From Parcubacteria group bacterium GW2011_GWA2_40_14 (GTDB lineage: Bacteria; Patescibacteriota; Minisyncoccia; Phycocordibacterales; DATDWN01), in assembly GCA_000996025.1 (NCBI GenBank), contig LBYF01000014.1, forward strand, positions 1 to 33,267: DNA of 33,267 bases. The letters are read 5' to 3'. Of this stretch, positions 1 to 7,759 are shown piece by piece (the stretch's first letter is position 1; each line of letters opens with the position of its first letter). The notes beneath the pieces were generated by a model. That model saw only the letters and a program-made list of their open reading frames with translations. It searched no databases and had not been told where the DNA came from. The translations under genes and the position numbers were made by a program.

Positions 1-842
1 AGACGAACATTTTCAACCAAACCGTCCATAGTTTTTTCCATAATCGCTTCTTCTTTGGTTTGTGTTTGGATTTCCTTAAAGATCTTTATTATTTTTTGAG
101 CAAGGTCTCGCGGAATTATTTTGTTTTCTATGGCAGTATAGTTTTCTATTTCTTCAGTTGTTAATGTAGTTTCGGACATCATTGCCGAACTGGTAAAACG
201 AGCAGTGATAGAAACTTTAGTTTGACCACTACGGTTCAGTAATCCCGCATGGTTTGTTTCACCGTGCCATACAAAAAACTCTCCTAGGCGTATGTCCGGT
301 TTAAATATTTTTTTAGTTGAAAGAATTAATTTGTCTATAAATTTCAGCTTGGCTCGTAACTTTCTTAAAATAAAAGAATTCTTATAATGAGTTTTTTCAA
401 TAATTGAAATTGGCTGATGAAAACAATCATTGAGAGGAGTCCATGCGGTATAAAAATCCTTTATATAATCGTAACCATCTTTGTGTGTTGTGCCACTTTC
501 GGAAGTGTCTAGTGGAAAATGAATTATCGGGTAGGGAAGTGTAAGATATTTTATCTTTGAAGAAAGTCCAAAAGTTTCTGAGAGTTTTCTCCATACCGCC
601 TGTAATAATAAATGACTAAATGGGTCATAGCGTAGGAAAGCTCGGGCAATTCCTTTTGCCAATTCAATATATTCAATTTTTTCACTTTCAAAACCTTCAA
701 ATGAAACATTGAATGCCCTCTCCACTTCCTGACAGGAAATTTGGAGGTACTCGTCTTTCTTCTTGACAAGTTTCTCCATTATTTCTCTCGGTAAATTGTG
801 TGGTGCCAATGCCCAACCGCTTTCTTCTAGGTTTTTATCCAT
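1..842 (-). CDS. Phytanoyl-CoA/2OG-Fe(II) dioxygenase-like protein, partial (runs off left edge)
   Basis: Not in the ORF track because its stop lies outside the window. Manual translation from ATG at 842: MDKNLEESGWALAPHNLPREIMEKL...HKDGYDYIKDFYTAWTPLND...RLGEFFVWHGETNHAGLLNRSGQTKVSISARF. Open for ~280 codons with an HxD and a distal His in a jelly-roll-like context. Confidence 0.6.
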   Translation of the reverse strand, partial: MDKNLEESGWALAPHNLPREIMEKLVKKKDEYLQISCQEVERAFNVSFEGFESEKIEYIELAKGIARAFLRYDPFSHLLLQAVWRKLSETFGLSSKIKYLTLPYPIIHFPLDTSESGTTHKDGYDYIKDFYTAWTPLNDCFHQPISIIEKTHYKNSFILRKLRAKLKFIDKLILSTKKIFKPDIRLGEFFVWHGETNHAGLLNRSGQTKVSITARFTSSAMMSETTLTTEEIENYTAIENKIIPRDLAQKIIKIFKEIQTQTKEEAIMEKTMDGLVENVR

Positions 843-867
843 AAGGATTATATTATACAGAAACTTC

Positions 868-1479
868 TTATTTATCTAGTATATCCAAGAAAAGAGACAG
901 GTGCACATCATCAACACCGCGAACTTCTATGACGCGTGCGCCGGAAGCTTTTGCCGAAGCGATGCCAGCTGGAGCGTCTTCCACAATAATGGTCTCGGAC
1001 GGTTTTACCTTCAGTCGTTTGAAAGCTTCTAGATAAATCTGCGGATGTGGCTTGGGATTTTCCACTTCATCATTACCCAAAATCAAATCAAAATGGTCAA
1101 AAAGATGGGCCGATTTTAGCATCAAGTGAAGTGTTTCCTGAATTGAGTTTGAACAACAGCCCAAGAGTAGATTTCGAGATTTCAGATGATTCAAAAGAAT
1201 TATTTTTGAGTAGTCAGGCACACAGTAAAGCGGGATTAATTCTTTGGTATATTTTTGTTTGACATCGTTTATAAATTCCCCTAGTCCTGGAGGCAACCTG
1301 CCTTGTTTCTCCAGTTCTTCCAGTTTCTTGCGACTGGGCAAGCCGTTAAAGTAAGTGTCGTGTTCTTCGCGCCCTATTTCCACACCAAAAAGTCGCAAAG
1401 CCTTATTCAAAGCTTCATAATGCCCGTCCGGCATATTGACCAGCACTCCATCAAGGTCAAATAAAATTGCTTTAATCAT
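868..1479 (-). CDS. HAD superfamily hydrolase (beta-phosphoglucomutase-like)
   Basis: FDLDGVLVNMPDGHYEALN motif I, CCSN motif II, KPHPQIYLEA and VEDAPAGIASAKASGARVI motif III/IV. Confidence 0.9.
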   Translation of the reverse strand: MIKAILFDLDGVLVNMPDGHYEALNKALRLFGVEIGREEHDTYFNGLPSRKKLEELEKQGRLPPGLGEFINDVKQKYTKELIPLYCVPDYSKIILLNHLKSRNLLLGCCSNSIQETLHLMLKSAHLFDHFDLILGNDEVENPKPHPQIYLEAFKRLKVKPSETIIVEDAPAGIASAKASGARVIEVRGVDDVHLSLFLDILDK

Positions 1480-1960
1480 ATATACGAAATAACGAATTAA
1501 AACACGAATTGATAACGAATATACGAAAAAATTTACACATTATCAATACGTATTATTCTTTTTGGTTGTAAATGAGATTCTTGAAAATTAACTAAAATTC
1601 CCAATCGTTTTTTTGTTTGCTGAAGATAGTTTTGTATTTGCCTGAAGTTATCCTGTGGCATCTCTTTAACTGTCTTTAATTCCAATACTATCTTATTCTC
1701 TATCAAGAAATCTACAATATTACCGCTTCCGCCAATATCAAACTCTCTTTCACAGATAACCCCATTTTCTTTTAAGGCTTTTTCAATATAATCACCGTAT
1801 TGTTTTTCTCTAGCGTACATACCCAACTCTTTATGTGCATTAAAAAGTATACCAACAATTTGATATGACAGTTCAGGATAAATTACCTTAACACTAACGG
1901 TATGTTTCTTATTCGTATTATTCGTAGCCATTCGTGTTTTCATTCGTTATTTCGTATTAC
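1480..1960. repeat. Inverted repeat pair (~45 bp arms) bounding the GxxExxY gene
   Basis: Left, + strand: ATACGAAATAACGAATTAAAACACGAATTGATAACGAAT (from 1482). Right, - strand (from ~1957): ATACGAAATAACGAATGAAAACACGAATGGCTACGAATAATACGAAT. Confidence 0.75.
1533..1943 (-). CDS. GxxExxY family protein
   Basis: [36 protein letters not shown]...[16 protein letters not shown]...[19 protein letters not shown], typical of the family. Start could be M1 (1943) or M5 (1931). Confidence 0.85.
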   Translation of the reverse strand: MKTRMATNNTNKKHTVSVKVIYPELSYQIVGILFNAHKELGMYAREKQYGDYIEKALKENGVICEREFDIGGSGNIVDFLIENKIVLELKTVKEMPQDNFRQIQNYLQQTKKRLGILVNFQESHLQPKRIIRIDNV

Positions 1961-2793
1961 ACTATGTCAGCAAAATATCTCTCTGTTTTTTTGAAGAAAT
2001 ATATGCCAAATATCATCAAGACCAATGTTCCAACAAGTGAAATGCTTATAAGAAGCCAGTTTATGGGTGTTGTGCCGAGAACTGCAGCACGAGCATTTTG
2101 GATGACGCCCATCATAGGGTTTATAGCAAGAATCCAAGAGTATTTTCCAGCGATTGATGCTGGGTATATAACTGGTGTTACATAAAGCATTATTTGCATA
2201 AGAAATGGCAGGGCGTATCTGACATCACGATATTTGATATTGATTGAGCATAGGAAAAGTCCCAATCCAACAGAAGTCATAAAGGTAATTAAAAGCAAGA
2301 GGGGTAATATAAAAAGTCCTCCAAGGTGCGGGATGTATCCATAATAAAACATAAGAATCACAAGCATGATTGTGCCGATTGAAAAATCTATGAGCTTTGT
2401 GGCAACTGAAGCAATAGGTAAAATCAGTCTAGGAAAATAAACTTTTGTGATAATTGATTGATTTGCCAGAAGTGTGTTGCTGGTGTCTCCCAGCGCGCTT
2501 GAGAAAAAATTCCAAAATAGCAATCCGACATAAACAAAGATGGGGTATGGAACTCCGTCAGAGGGCATTTTAGCAAGTCCGCCAAAAAATATAGAAAAAA
2601 CTACCATAGTGACGAATGGCTGTATAAGCGCCCAAAGAACACCGATACTAGTTTGTTTATAGCGAACCTTGAGGTCTCGCCAAACGAAGAAATATAAGAG
2701 TTCTTTATATCGCCACACTTCTCTGACATCCTCTAAACTAAAAGTTTTTTTTGGACGTATGACGGTTTCTTTGACAAAAGCGGATTGATTCAT
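1957..2793 (-). CDS. ABC-2 type polysaccharide/polyol-phosphate export permease
   Basis: LLYFFVWRDLKVRYKQTSIGVLWALIQPFVTMVVFSIFFGGLAKMPSDGVPYPIFVYVGLLFWNFF signature of TagG/Wzm-type permeases; six hydrophobic segments. Confidence 0.88.
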   Translation of the reverse strand: MNQSAFVKETVIRPKKTFSLEDVREVWRYKELLYFFVWRDLKVRYKQTSIGVLWALIQPFVTMVVFSIFFGGLAKMPSDGVPYPIFVYVGLLFWNFFSSALGDTSNTLLANQSIITKVYFPRLILPIASVATKLIDFSIGTIMLVILMFYYGYIPHLGGLFILPLLLLITFMTSVGLGLFLCSINIKYRDVRYALPFLMQIMLYVTPVIYPASIAGKYSWILAINPMMGVIQNARAAVLGTTPINWLLISISLVGTLVLMIFGIYFFKKTERYFADIV

Positions 2794-2814
2794 GTTTAGA
2801 TTTATTATAACAGA

Positions 2815-3759
2815 TTAGTTCTTTTTTACTTTATCTATATTTTTTAAAAACCATGCATAAGTCTGGACAAGGCCATCTTCAAGAGATGTTTTATATTTCC
2901 AACCAAGATTATTTATTTTACTTACATCCAACAGTTTTCGGAGAGGTCCATCCGGTTTTGACGTATTCCAAGAAATTTTTCCCTTAAAACCCACTATTTT
3001 TTGTATTTTTTCTGCCAATTTTTTTATTGAAACATCTTTACCCGTGCCAACATTTATAATTTCATTTTCATTATATTTGTCCATCAAAAATATGCAGGCA
3101 TCTGCCAGGTCATCTGCCTCTAGAAATTCTCTTTTGGCACGACCAGTTCCCCACAAAGAAACCTCTTTTAAACCACCTTCTTTGGCTTCGTGGAATTTTC
3201 TAATGAGCGCTGGAAGAACATGGGAATTGAGAAGATCGAAGTTATCATTTGGTCCATAAAGATTGGTTGGCATTAAACTTATGAAGTTTGTCCCAAATTG
3301 CTTATTATAAGATTGACACATGATTATTCCTGAAATCTTGGCAATAGCATAGGCCGTGTTAGTAGGTTCTAGTTTGCCACTAAGCAGGTACTCCTCTTTT
3401 ATTGGTTGAGGCGCTTGCCTAGGGTATATGCAAGAACTGCCGAGAAAGAGAAGTTTTTTGGTTTTTGCGATGTATGCATTGTGTATGATGTTCGTTTGTA
3501 TCTTTAAATTTTTGTATATAAAGTCTGCTGGATAGGTTTTATTTGCCATGATACCTCCAACTTTTGCGGCAGCCACAAAAACATATTCAGGTTTTACTCT
3601 GACAAAAAACTTCCTTACTGCCAGAGAATCAGTCAAATCCAAATCCTTGTGGTTTTTAGTGACTATATTTTTATAACCCTCTTTTTGCAGTTTTCGTAAT
3701 ATTGCAGAGCCGACCAATCCTCTATGACCAGCCACATATATTTTTGAATTTTTTTTCAT
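2815..3759 (-). CDS. fcl: GDP-L-fucose synthase (GDP-4-keto-6-deoxymannose epimerase/reductase)
   Basis: [10 protein letters not shown] nucleotide-binding motif, [17 protein letters not shown] (YxxxK), [12 protein letters not shown]. Confidence 0.92.
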   Translation of the reverse strand: MKKNSKIYVAGHRGLVGSAILRKLQKEGYKNIVTKNHKDLDLTDSLAVRKFFVRVKPEYVFVAAAKVGGIMANKTYPADFIYKNLKIQTNIIHNAYIAKTKKLLFLGSSCIYPRQAPQPIKEEYLLSGKLEPTNTAYAIAKISGIIMCQSYNKQFGTNFISLMPTNLYGPNDNFDLLNSHVLPALIRKFHEAKEGGLKEVSLWGTGRAKREFLEADDLADACIFLMDKYNENEIINVGTGKDVSIKKLAEKIQKIVGFKGKISWNTSKPDGPLRKLLDVSKINNLGWKYKTSLEDGLVQTYAWFLKNIDKVKKN

Positions 3760-4792
3760 ATTTTTTTACTTTCTTCCTTAAAATCGTGCTCAACCATTAT
3801 TTTTACCAGTTCTTTGAATTTAACCTTAGGTTTCCATCCCAATTTCTTTTTGGCTTTGGAATAGTCACCTAAAAGTATATCAACTTCTGCGGGGCGGAAA
3901 TAAAGAGGGTCAATCTCCACCACCACTTTGCCTGTTTTTTTATCAATACCTTTTTCTTTTGTTAATTTTCCTTTCCATATAATATTCATGCCGAGCACTT
4001 TTGCTGTTTCTTCTACGAATTCTCGCACAGTATGAGTTTCTCCTGTGGCAAGGATGAAATCATCTGGCTCTTTGTGTTGGAGCATACGCCACATACCCTC
4101 CACATAGTCTTTTGCATAGCCCCAGTCGCGTTTTGCGTCCAAGTTGCCGAGATATAGCTTTTCATCCAAGCCAAGTTTCACTCTGGATAGTCCGCGAGTG
4201 ATTTTTCTAGTGACAAATGTTTCACCTCGGCGAGGGGACTCATGATTAAAAAGGATTCCATTGACAGCAAATAGATTATAACTTTCTCTGTAATTTTTTG
4301 TAATCCAATAGGCATAGACTTTGGCGCATCCATATGGAGAGCGTGGATAAAATGGGGTAGTTTCTTTTTGTGGAATTTCTTCTGCTTTACCGAACATTTC
4401 TGAAGAGGACGCTTGATAAAATTTTGGGGGTTTTTTCATGTGTCGTATTGTTTCAAGCAAGCGAGTAACACCTAAAGCATCAATATCGCTGGTGTATTCA
4501 GGTGAATCAAAACTGACTCTGACATGGCTTTGCGCTCCTATATTATATATTTCGTCAGGTTCTATAGAATGTATAATATTGGATATACTTCCATAATCTG
4601 ATAAATCTCCATAATGAAGAAATATTTTAGTGCCTTTTTCGTGGCGGTCTTTATAGAGGTGGTCTATTCTAGCGGTATTAAAACTTGATGAACGCCTAAT
4701 AATCCCGTGGACTTCGTAGCCCTTTTCTAGTAGTAATTCAGCCAGATATGACCCATCTTGTCCGGTAATGCCTGTAATCAAAGCTTTTTTCA
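3756..4792 (-). CDS. gmd: GDP-mannose 4,6-dehydratase
   Basis: [77 protein letters not shown]. Start placed at 4792, not the ORF-track start at 4856. Confidence 0.95.
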
Positions 4793-4793
4793 T

Positions 4794-4840
4794 ATATACG
4801 AAGTAACGAATTAAAACACGAATGGCTACGAATAATAATT
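4794..4840 (+). repeat. Solo copy of the GxxExxY-flanking repeat, including the GxxExxY start codon region
   Basis: ATACGAAGTAACGAATTAAAACACGAATGGCTACGAATAATAATTGG matches the inverted right-hand copy at 1908-1960. Confidence 0.7.
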
Positions 4841-4925
4841 GGATAATATCAGACATACAGGTTTTTTTCTAGTCCAGACATTCCTTCGTTGGTATTTTAA
4901 AGATTCGTTTGGTATACTCCATATC

Positions 4926-7103
4926 ATGAAAACTACAAAATATATTTTGAAATGGAGCATAATCGTCGGATTATTTATAGTTCCATTTATTGCATTTATC
5001 GTGCCGAACAACATGTTTTTTCCTTTTATTGTAGGTAAGGGTTTTGCTTTCAGGATTCTTGTAGAGATTATATCAGGTCTGTTTCTAGTACTAGCGGTTA
5101 CGGCGCCAGAGTATCGTCCAAAAATATCTTGGATTACAAAAACGGTCGTAAGCTTCGCTCTTGTTCTCTTAATAGCTGACCTGATGAGCGCAAATGTTTA
5201 CAAAAGTCTCTGGAGTAACTATGAACGTATGGAGGGTTTTGTTTTGATTCTTCATTTGGCGCTCTACTATATTGTGGCCTCATCTCTTTTCAGAACCGAA
5301 AGAGACTGGCGTCAATTTTTAAATGTTTCCATTATGGCCAGTGTTATTATGTCTTTCTATGGCGCGCTTCAGCTTTTGGGAAAAATCGCCATAAACCAGG
5401 GCGGTGTGCGCGTTGACGGAACATTTGGCAACGCATCGTATTTTGCCGTCTATCTAGTTCTTCATATTTTTCTCTGTTTGTACATGTTATCAGATTTTTC
5501 CAAAACCAAGTGGCAGAAATGGGCATACGGACTGGTTGCTCTTTTTGAAACTTACATATTGTATTTCACTGCCACTCGCGGAGCCATTCTGGGTCTTATC
5601 GGAGGATTGCTTTTGTCGGCGGCGCTTATAGCCTGGAAAGAAAGAGAAAATCTAAAGTTGCGAAAAGTTGCCTACGGTGTTCTTGGCGCAACACTTATTT
5701 TTATTGCAGGATTTTGGGCTGTCAGTGGCACATCATTTGTCAAAAATAGTCCAGTTCTGTCCAGATTTTCTTCCTTGAGTTTTGAGGAGTTTCAAACTCA
5801 AGGGCGATATTTTATTTGGCCGATGGCTGTTAAAGGTGTTTTAGAGCGTCCTATTTTTGGTTGGGGACAAGAAAGCTTTAACTATGTTTTCAATAAATAT
5901 TACGACCCTCAGCTATATGGTCAAGAGGAATGGTTTGACCGTACTCACAATGTTGTATTGGATTGGCTTATTGCAGCAGGCTTCGTCGGGTTTCTGTCAT
6001 ATGTCGCTATGTATATTGCTCTACTCTATTATGTTTGGAGAAAGAAAAGCACCCTTAATATTTTGGCAAAAAGTATTTTCACCGGCATGTTCTTTGCTTC
6101 CATCTTTCACAATATATTTGTTTTTGATAATTTGATTAGCTACATATTATTCTTTTCCTTTATGGCATACATTCATGCCATAACAGTGGAAAAAGATAAA
6201 CCAAGTGGAGTATTCTATACAGGTATTATTTCCAAAGATATATATCATTATGTCCTTCTGCCTGTTGTAATTACTCTTACTTTTGGCGGGCTTTATTTAA
6301 TAAATGTTCCGGCAATTCTGGCAAATTACAAACTTATTTCTGCCATACAACCTCAAAAAGAAGGGCTGGAGAAAAATCTGGAATTGTTTAAACAAGTCTT
6401 TGGTCATAATTCTTTCGGTTCCACCGAAGCCGTGGAACAGCTTATCTCTATCACTTCTCAAATAGTTTCTTCTCCTCAAGTTCCGAACGAAATCAAACAA
6501 AAGTTCTATGATTTGGCAGAGCAAAAGATAGTGGAAAAAGTGGCAAGTACTCCTCGTGACGCTCGCTACCTTGTTTTTGCTGGCAATTTTTTTAATCGCT
6601 TTGGCAATTATGATGAAGCTATAAAATATTTAACTCGGGCACTGGTAGAGTCTCCAAAGAAACAGTCTATTTACTTTGAACTCGGCACATCTTACTTGGG
6701 TAAAGGAGATAGACAAAAGACTTTTGAGCTTTTCAAACAGGCCTATGATTTGAATCGAGACTCTATGGAGTCAAAAATTATTTATGCCGTTGGTGCAATT
6801 TATACAAAAAATATCAAAGTCCTAAATGAAATCATGGCACAAATAGATAAAAGTATAATCATTTCCGATAATCGTTTTCTGAAAGCTTATGCTGATATAG
6901 GGGACTATCCTACTGTTGTTTTGATACTTTCCGAACGCTTAGCCAAAGAGCCAACCAATGTACAGACCAAACTTTCTCTGGCATCGGCTTATGCAAGTTC
7001 TGGACAAAAACAAAAAGCTATTAGTTTAATTCGCGAGATTATGGTGGCAAATCCTGATTTCAAAACACAGGGAGAGCAATACATCAAAGAAATACAAGGA
7101 TAA
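4926..7103 (+). CDS. O-antigen ligase/polymerase-like membrane protein with C-terminal TPR region
   Basis: Multiple TM segments, FGNASYFAVYLVLH, TATRGAILGLIGG, FGWGQESFNYVFNKYYDPQLYGQEEWFDRTHNVVLDWL (WaaL-type); C-terminal TPR-like helices. Start at 4926 preferred over 4839. Confidence 0.8.
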   Translation: MKTTKYILKWSIIVGLFIVPFIAFIVPNNMFFPFIVGKGFAFRILVEIISGLFLVLAVTAPEYRPKISWITKTVVSFALVLLIADLMSANVYKSLWSNYERMEGFVLILHLALYYIVASSLFRTERDWRQFLNVSIMASVIMSFYGALQLLGKIAINQGGVRVDGTFGNASYFAVYLVLHIFLCLYMLSDFSKTKWQKWAYGLVALFETYILYFTATRGAILGLIGGLLLSAALIAWKERENLKLRKVAYGVLGATLIFIAGFWAVSGTSFVKNSPVLSRFSSLSFEEFQTQGRYFIWPMAVKGVLERPIFGWGQESFNYVFNKYYDPQLYGQEEWFDRTHNVVLDWLIAAGFVGFLSYVAMYIALLYYVWRKKSTLNILAKSIFTGMFFASIFHNIFVFDNLISYILFFSFMAYIHAITVEKDKPSGVFYTGIISKDIYHYVLLPVVITLTFGGLYLINVPAILANYKLISAIQPQKEGLEKNLELFKQVFGHNSFGSTEAVEQLISITSQIVSSPQVPNEIKQKFYDLAEQKIVEKVASTPRDARYLVFAGNFFNRFGNYDEAIKYLTRALVESPKKQSIYFELGTSYLGKGDRQKTFELFKQAYDLNRDSMESKIIYAVGAIYTKNIKVLNEIMAQIDKSIIISDNRFLKAYADIGDYPTVVLILSERLAKEPTNVQTKLSLASAYASSGQKQKAISLIREIMVANPDFKTQGEQYIKEIQG

Positions 7104-7122
7104 TAATAATTTTCAGTAATAT

Positions 7123-7243
7123 TTGCATTGTTTTGGTGATTATGGTATGATCCTACTGTGAGTGCGAAATACAGGATTGCGAAAGCAATAATGTAACGAG
7201 CTGGAACAATGAATATCAAAAGACTGCCTTTGGGCAGTTTTTT
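7123..7243 (+). ncRNA. Candidate stand-alone small RNA (~86 nt) with own promoter and terminator
   Basis: -35 TTGCAT (7123-7128), 17-nt spacer, -10 TATGAT (7146-7151). GNRA hairpin ATTGC-GAAA-GCAAT (7176-7189). Terminator ACTGCC-TTTG-GGCAGT-TTTTT (7223-7243). Confidence 0.45.
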
Positions 7244-7304
7244 GTATTTTAAAGTACTTGAATATTTATATGTATTAATTGTATTATTAAGATGTATTGT
7301 TTCA

Positions 7305-7367
7305 AGGAATGGTTAGCGGTTTGCACTCACACATATTCGTTGGAGCTCGCTTCCGCTAACCATTCCT
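7305..7367. repeat. 15-bp inverted repeat with 33-nt loop
   Basis: AGGAATGGTTAGCGG ... CCGCTAACCATTCCT. Confidence 0.8.
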
Positions 7368-7428
7368 CGGCGCAAAAACTTTTCTGGCTGGTTTATTTAT
7401 AAAATAAATTTTAAGATTTATTTTATTC

Positions 7429-7497
7429 TTCAAAAAAAAGTGTGGATAACTATTTTTTATTTTAAATAAAAAATAGTTATCCACACTTTTTTTTGAA
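7429..7497. repeat. 69-bp perfect palindrome (34-bp arms, 1-nt centre) with two inverted DnaA-box-like sites
   Basis: TTCAAAAAAAAGTGTGGATAACTATTTTTTATTT-T-AAATAAAAAATAGTTATCCACACTTTTTTTTGAA; TTATCCACA at 7477-7485 and its complement at 7441-7449. Confidence 0.85.
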
Positions 7498-7640
7498 ATC
7501 AAATTTTTTTAAGTATATATGTACTATAATTATATCAGGTCGGAAACAAAATAATTTTTATAAAATTATTTCTTGCAAGTTTTAATTTAAAAAATAATTT
7601 CTGTGATTTGCTTTTCACGAAGCAAATAACAATAAATATC

Positions 7641-7682
7641 ATGGCAGCAAAAAAGAAGAAAGCAAAGAAGAGACGAGCATAA
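7641..7682 (+). CDS. Lys/Arg-rich 13-codon micro-ORF (MAAKKKKAKKRRA)
   Basis: ATGGCAGCAAAAAAGAAGAAAGCAAAGAAGAGACGAGCATAA between a TATAAT box (7525-7530) and a hairpin/T-run (7704-7734). No clear Shine-Dalgarno. Confidence 0.3.
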   Translation: MAAKKKKAKKRRA

Positions 7683-7703
7683 TTTTCTTTGTTTCTCAAA
7701 AAG

Positions 7704-7734
7704 TCCGTACCTTGAAAAAATGTGCGGATTTTTG
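7704..7734 (+). terminator. Rho-independent terminator-like hairpin
   Basis: TCCGTAC...GTGCGGA followed by TTTTTG. Confidence 0.5.
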
Positions 7735-7759
7735 TTTTATGTGTTAAAATCATTAAATT

